This document shows, in pieces, positions 60,204 through 64,000 of a stretch of DNA of 64,000 nucleotides. The stretch lies in NCBI GenBank assembly GCA_023657425.1, contig JAGTJW010000002.1, positions 238,431 to 302,430 of the forward strand. The letters are read 5' to 3'. The position numbers and the translations under genes are program-made. Within the stretch, counting starts at the first letter, position 1. Every line of letters starts with the position of its first letter. Source of the stretch: Ideonella sp. WA131b (GTDB lineage Bacteria > Pseudomonadota > Gammaproteobacteria > Burkholderiales > Burkholderiaceae_C). The notes beneath the pieces were generated by a model. It was not told the DNA's origin and ran no database searches. It saw only the letters and a list, made by a program, of their open reading frames with translations.

Positions 60204-61056
60204 CACCGCCCGCCAAGACCCCAGGCCGCACGAAGTCGAAACCGCTGCCGGCCCAGCGGCCCTGCATCCACAGCGGCACGAAACGAACGAACATCGATTC
60301 CGAAAAGTAGCCCTCGCGGGTCGAGGCCTCGATGGCGCGCTGGTGCGCGCCGGTGCGCGCATAGGCGTTCATCGCTGCGACGTCGTCCCACAGGCTCAGC
60401 GTGGCCTGGCGCAAGACCGGTGCTTCGCCCAGGCCAACCGCCAGACGGCAGCCCGGGGCCGCAGCCAGCGCAGACTCGGACGCTGGCGAGTGACGCCAGA
60501 AGCGCAGCGCCTGTGTCGGCCGGATGGAGGCCCGCGTGAGCGCCACCAGTGGCTCGCCAGGACCCGGCGACGGTGAGATGGCGCGCATGGCTTGTCCGCC
60601 CCAGCGCCCACGCGCCGACGAGGCCTGCAGCACCGCCACCAGGCACTGCTCGGCACGCTCCCGGTAGGCGGCCACGCGCGGCGAGCGCCAGACGCAGCGC
60701 ATCGCGTCGGCCACGTCATCGAACATCATGAACACGCCCTGGTGGTCGAGTCCGGGGCGCAGGCCGAAACCACCCCCGCGGCCACTGCCCAGCACGCGCA
60801 CGAAGCGCAGCCCCGGCTCGGCCCGCCAGGGGCGACCTCCCCGTGCAAGCTGCACCACCGCCCAGGGCACGCTGTCGCTGCGCAGGCGGGCCAGCACGAC
60901 GACGGCCAATCCCGGGTCGGGGAGGAACCCAGGCGGGCGGGACGCAGCGGAGGTGTCGGACCCGGTACGCAGCACGCGCGTGCGCCCGCTGCTGTCGTCG
61001 GCTTCGCGCGGCAGCGCCAGTGCCCTCCAATCCCTGGGCGACCGTTCAGCGGTCAT
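60196..61056 (-). CDS. crtA: Spheroidene monooxygenase
   Basis: 286 aa. Converts spheroidene to spheroidenone with O2. Recognisable by VVVLARLRSDSVPWAVVQLARGG, FVRVLGSGRGGGFGLRPGLD-HQGVF, and LWDDVAAMNAYARTGAHQRAI with SESMFVRFVPL. It starts 37 bases after the pufC stop, so it can be read from the puf operon. The N-terminal about 40 residues (MTAERSPRDWRALALPREAD...) are not conserved. Confidence 0.93.
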   Translation of the reverse strand: MTAERSPRDWRALALPREADDSSGRTRVLRTGSDTSAASRPPGFLPDPGLAVVVLARLRSDSVPWAVVQLARGGRPWRAEPGLRFVRVLGSGRGGGFGLRPGLDHQGVFMMFDDVADAMRCVWRSPRVAAYRERAEQCLVAVLQASSARGRWGGQAMRAISPSPGPGEPLVALTRASIRPTQALRFWRHSPASESALAAAPGCRLAVGLGEAPVLRQATLSLWDDVAAMNAYARTGAHQRAIEASTREGYFSESMFVRFVPLWMQGRWAGSGFDFVRPGVLAGGDA

Positions 61057-61092
61057 GCCGGGCTCCGAGACAGCATCGACAGCGTCGGGCGA

Positions 61093-62478
61093 TTACTGCA
61101 AGCGCACCTCGACGCGACGGGCGGCCGGGTCCTCGCCGGCCACGTTGGCCTCGGTCTGCCTTGGCTTGTCCAGGCGCACCCGGGCCGGGGCGATGCCGGC
61201 GGCCAGCAGGGCCTCGCGCACGGCCTGCGCACGCTTCTTGGCCAGTTCCTCGTTGGCAGCCTTCTCGCCGGCCACCGAGTGGTAGCCCGACACCATCACC
61301 ACCGACTTCGGGTTGCCGCCGAGCGCCGTGAGCAGAGACTCCAGGCCCTTGCCCTGATCGGCTGCAAGCTCGTTCGAGTCGACACCAAAAAACAGCACGG
61401 CGCGGCCGGCCTCGGTGACCGGCGGCGGCAGCGTCAACAACGGTGCCAGTGCCTGCAGCCCAGGGTAGAGCTTGGCCATCTCTTTGCCGCCAAGTGGCTT
61501 GTTCTGGCCGGCGTGGCAGGTTGCGCAGTACGCCTTGCCGACGTCGCCGTGCGGGCCGAGGCGGTCTTTGGGTAACGCGCCAGTCAGCGGCACCACGTAG
61601 GTGTTGTTGATGTCGCGCTCCATGCGAATGCCGTGCCAGGCCGTCACCTTCTTCGGGACCCACCCGGCGAAGCTCTGCGAGTTGTGGCAGAAGGTGCAGT
61701 TCTGGCCCAGGCCCTTGCTGAAGTGCATCATCAGCGCGTAGGTGCGCTCGGCCTGCTGGATGGGCGCGCCGTTGCCGATGCCCTGCGGCAGTGGCTGCTT
61801 GCCGTAGACCTTGATCTCGTCGTCGCCCAGCAGATAACCCGAGTAGGGGTCATAGGGCAGCGAGGTCAGTCCGGGCCCGGTGGCCTTGTTCTGGCCGAAG
61901 TCGTTGCCGAGGGCACCGCCCAGCGAAGCGTTGCGCACCGGCGTGAGCGGCTTGAACCACATGTTCGCCGGCACGGGGGCGCCGCGGTGGCAGGTGTAGC
62001 AGGTCACGCCGGTGGCGCCGGTGTGTACCTTCCACTGGCTGTTCAGGGCCTGCGTCATCTGGATCATGCGCCGCGCCACGACCTTTGTGTACTTCGAGTC
62101 GTCGGCGAAGTTGGCGCCGATGTGGCAGTGGTTGCAGCCCTGCTCAGGCGACACCCACTGCGTGATGGCGTTCATGTGGCGGTTGAACTCGGCCACGGAC
62201 AGATCGCCCAGCACCTTGACGTTCTGGTAGACCTGCCCCGCCTTCGGTCCATCGGCGCTGGCCGGCGGCGCATCCTCGGGGGGAGTGGCCCGAGCCGCGG
62301 CTTCCTGGGCGGCCAGGCGCGGGTTCACGGTGTGCTGCATCGCCGTGCCGCGGAAGCCCTGCTGGGCGGTTTCCACCGGCGGGCGTTCACAGCCCGCGAG
62401 CAGCAGGGCGGCGGCGAGGGCGGCCAACGTACCCAGCCTGGCGGGCCAGGAGGCGGGGGAGTGGGTGCGCGCGGTCAT
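61093..62478 (-). CDS. pufC: Reaction-centre tetraheme cytochrome c subunit with C-terminal OmpA-like domain
   Basis: 461 aa. Lipoprotein signal with lipobox LLAGC (Cys30). Four CxxCH haem sites: 115-119, 160-164, 261-265 and 318-322, as in PufC, which rereduces the special pair. Normal PufC ends soon after haem 4. Here residues about 345-461 form an OmpA-like domain: VLFFGVDSNEL, VVMVSGYHSVAGE, NEELAKKRAQAVREALLAAG, and terminal ARRVEVRL. The Arg that contacts diaminopimelate is kept, but the usual Asp after the His/Thr is Ser (GYHS). Start ATG 62478 overlaps the pufM stop (ATGA). Confidence 0.94.
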   Translation of the reverse strand: MTARTHSPASWPARLGTLAALAAALLLAGCERPPVETAQQGFRGTAMQHTVNPRLAAQEAAARATPPEDAPPASADGPKAGQVYQNVKVLGDLSVAEFNRHMNAITQWVSPEQGCNHCHIGANFADDSKYTKVVARRMIQMTQALNSQWKVHTGATGVTCYTCHRGAPVPANMWFKPLTPVRNASLGGALGNDFGQNKATGPGLTSLPYDPYSGYLLGDDEIKVYGKQPLPQGIGNGAPIQQAERTYALMMHFSKGLGQNCTFCHNSQSFAGWVPKKVTAWHGIRMERDINNTYVVPLTGALPKDRLGPHGDVGKAYCATCHAGQNKPLGGKEMAKLYPGLQALAPLLTLPPPVTEAGRAVLFFGVDSNELAADQGKGLESLLTALGGNPKSVVMVSGYHSVAGEKAANEELAKKRAQAVREALLAAGIAPARVRLDKPRQTEANVAGEDPAARRVEVRLQ

Positions 62479-63464
62479 CACTTGGCTCCCGTCGTCAGCG
62501 TTGAGGGGTCGATGGCCGTGCCCAGGACTGCCGGGTAGCTCGGCGCCACGCCGTGCTTGACCGCCCACAGGTACCAGTTGTCGACCACCGTGCCCGACAG
62601 CAGGATGCCGATGCCGCCGGTGATGGGCGTGAGCACCGCGAACCACCAGGCCCAGCGGTGGATGGACTCCATCGTGGCGTTCCAGCCCATCGTCCAGCGC
62701 CAGAACAGGGCCGCGCGTTCGCTGGCCGTGCCACGATCGACGATCTGGTCGATCTCGCGGTCACCGCCATAGCGCGTGACGGCCAGGATGGTGGCGCCGT
62801 GCATCGCGAACAGCAGCGTGCTGCCGTAAAGGAAGACGATGCTCAGCGCGTGGAAGGGGTTGTAGAACAGGTTGCCGTAGCGCAGCGAAAACGCCGCGGT
62901 CCAGTCCAGGTGCGGAAAGATCCCGTAGGGAACCCCCTCGCTCCAGCTGCCCATCAGCAGCGGCCTGAACAGGCCGAGCACCAGGAACAGCCAGATGGCC
63001 GCCGCGAACGCCCAGGCGATGTGGGTGCCCATGCCGAGCTGGCGGGCGCGGTTGTAGGTGCGCATCCACCAGGTCAGCACGCTCACGAGCAACAGCGCTG
63101 AAGCCAGAAGCCACCATCCGCCTTCGTTCATCGGCGGGATGGACAGACCGTACTTGGGGTGCGGCGGCTCAAGCGCCAGCCACGGCAGCTGGCGGATGAA
63201 TTCGATGGGGTTCCAGTTCACCGAGGCGAGCTGGTTCAAGCCCATGATGTTGATCGCGAGCGTGCCCGTGATGAGCGAGATCAGGCCCAGCGACCCCAGG
63301 TACAGCGGCCCGATCTGGGCATTGCCCAGGCGGCCGAACAGGTGCACGAGGAAGGGCTGGCCAACGCGCGTGTCGTTCTTGGGCGGCAACTCGACGCCGT
63401 CGTGCGCGGGCCCGACGGGTTGCACGCGGGTGAAGAGATTCTGGTAGGGAATCTGGCTCAGCAT
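62478..63464 (-). CDS. pufM: Photosynthetic reaction centre M subunit
   Basis: 328 aa, five membrane helices. Starts [20 protein letters not shown] at ATG 63464 with a GAGG ribosome site. Conserved features are [48 protein letters not shown] (His ligand), MHGATILAV (Fe ligand His) and [12 protein letters not shown]. The longer open frame upstream overlaps pufL and is not used. Binds special-pair bacteriochlorophyll and QA. Confidence 0.97.
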   Translation of the reverse strand: MLSQIPYQNLFTRVQPVGPAHDGVELPPKNDTRVGQPFLVHLFGRLGNAQIGPLYLGSLGLISLITGTLAINIMGLNQLASVNWNPIEFIRQLPWLALEPPHPKYGLSIPPMNEGGWWLLASALLLVSVLTWWMRTYNRARQLGMGTHIAWAFAAAIWLFLVLGLFRPLLMGSWSEGVPYGIFPHLDWTAAFSLRYGNLFYNPFHALSIVFLYGSTLLFAMHGATILAVTRYGGDREIDQIVDRGTASERAALFWRWTMGWNATMESIHRWAWWFAVLTPITGGIGILLSGTVVDNWYLWAVKHGVAPSYPAVLGTAIDPSTLTTGAK

Positions 63465-63474
63465 GATCGGCTCC

Positions 63475-64000
63475 TCACTTCCAGATCGGCAGCTGCAGCC
63501 ACCAGTTCCACCACTCGGGCCATCCGCGGGTCCAGAACGGGCCGCTGATGACGATGCAAACCGCACTGAAGAATCCTGCCGCCATGGCCAGGAACAGGCC
63601 CAGGCGGTGGATGCCCAGCGTGCCCACCGAGTAGCCGATGAGATCTCGGAAGAAGGTGTCCTCGTAGTCCGGCGTCTTCACCCGCTCGCCCTTCGGCGGG
63701 TTGGTGGCGCTCAGCACCAGGGCACCGTGCATGGCCAGGGCGAGCGTCGTCGTGAAAAAGAACGTGATCGCCAGCATGTGCGCCGGGTTGTAGTGGAAGT
63801 GCAGGTACTGGTAGCCGATGTTCGACACCCAGTCGAGGTGGCTCCAGATTCCATACGGGAAGCCGTGCCCCCAGGCACCCATCAGCACGGGGCGGATCAC
63901 CACCAGCGTCACGTAGGCCAGGATGGCCATGCCGAAGGCTGCCGGCACGTGATAGCCCATGCCCAGTTTTCGGCAGATCTCCACCTCGCGCAGCGCCCAG
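63475..64000 (-). CDS. pufL: Photosynthetic reaction centre L subunit (partial)
   Basis: C-terminal part of PufL; the start lies beyond the right edge. It contains [46 protein letters not shown] (His ligands), [31 protein letters not shown] (QB and Fe region) and the end WWLQLPIWK. Ten bases separate it from pufM. pufBA would be expected just outside the window. Confidence 0.97.
   Translation of the reverse strand, partial: WALREVEICRKLGMGYHVPAAFGMAILAYVTLVVIRPVLMGAWGHGFPYGIWSHLDWVSNIGYQYLHFHYNPAHMLAITFFFTTTLALAMHGALVLSATNPPKGERVKTPDYEDTFFRDLIGYSVGTLGIHRLGLFLAMAAGFFSAVCIVISGPFWTRGWPEWWNWWLQLPIWK

Overview
The window comes from a purple phototrophic betaproteobacterium of the Burkholderiales, most like Rubrivivax. 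The evidence is a complete-looking photosynthesis gene cluster in the betaproteobacterial order, an LH2 alpha subunit with a long Ala/Pro/Thr-rich tail, a tetraheme PufC, AcsF (the oxygen-dependent cyclase) and very high GC. Species identity is inferred, not proven.

1-3800: a carbohydrate ABC importer on the minus strand (LacI-type regulator, binding protein, two permeases, the last cut by the window edge). 3800-8345: a small mobile island. A DUF3701-type tyrosine recombinase is split by an IS1380-like element with a 5-bp target duplication. It is followed by a small Cys-rich orphan gene and a 28-bp direct repeat, the second copy of which lies against a truncated PQQ sugar dehydrogenase gene.

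8620-30930: housekeeping genes. These are recJ, lolCD, a PHP phosphatase, rhlE, an FKBP, gluQ, a LysR/pirin divergent pair, a MetE-like protein, an M3 oligopeptidase, yaeQ, an S9 peptidase, the N-degron pair aat-bpt, a Nudix-metallo-beta-lactamase fusion and a CaiB-type CoA transferase/racemase.

30957-64000: the photosynthesis gene cluster. The leftward arm has aerR, ppsR, bchG, an orf428-type MFS carrier, bchP and a short PpsR-like protein that lacks the DNA-binding domain. The rightward arm is bchF-N-B-H-L-M-lhaA-puhA-puhB-puhC-acsF-puhE-crtI-crtB-orf76, nearly all joined by 4-8 bp overlaps. The leftward block from the right edge is pufL-M-C, then crtA-D-C, then a separate pucB-A-C operon with a 39-residue membrane microprotein and a strong intrinsic terminator. 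PpsR-type palindromes (TGTC-N10-GACA like) lie before bchG, bchF and pucB. With the adjacent aerR and ppsR genes they outline the oxygen/light control of pigment, carotenoid and antenna synthesis.

Most unusual points: PufC carries a C-terminal OmpA-like domain; LH2 alpha has Phe-Leu where B800-850 complexes have Tyr-Trp/Tyr; an HTH-less PpsR paralogue sits next to bchP; crtC has no conventional start near its conserved N-terminus; and the island shows a clean integrase/IS scar.
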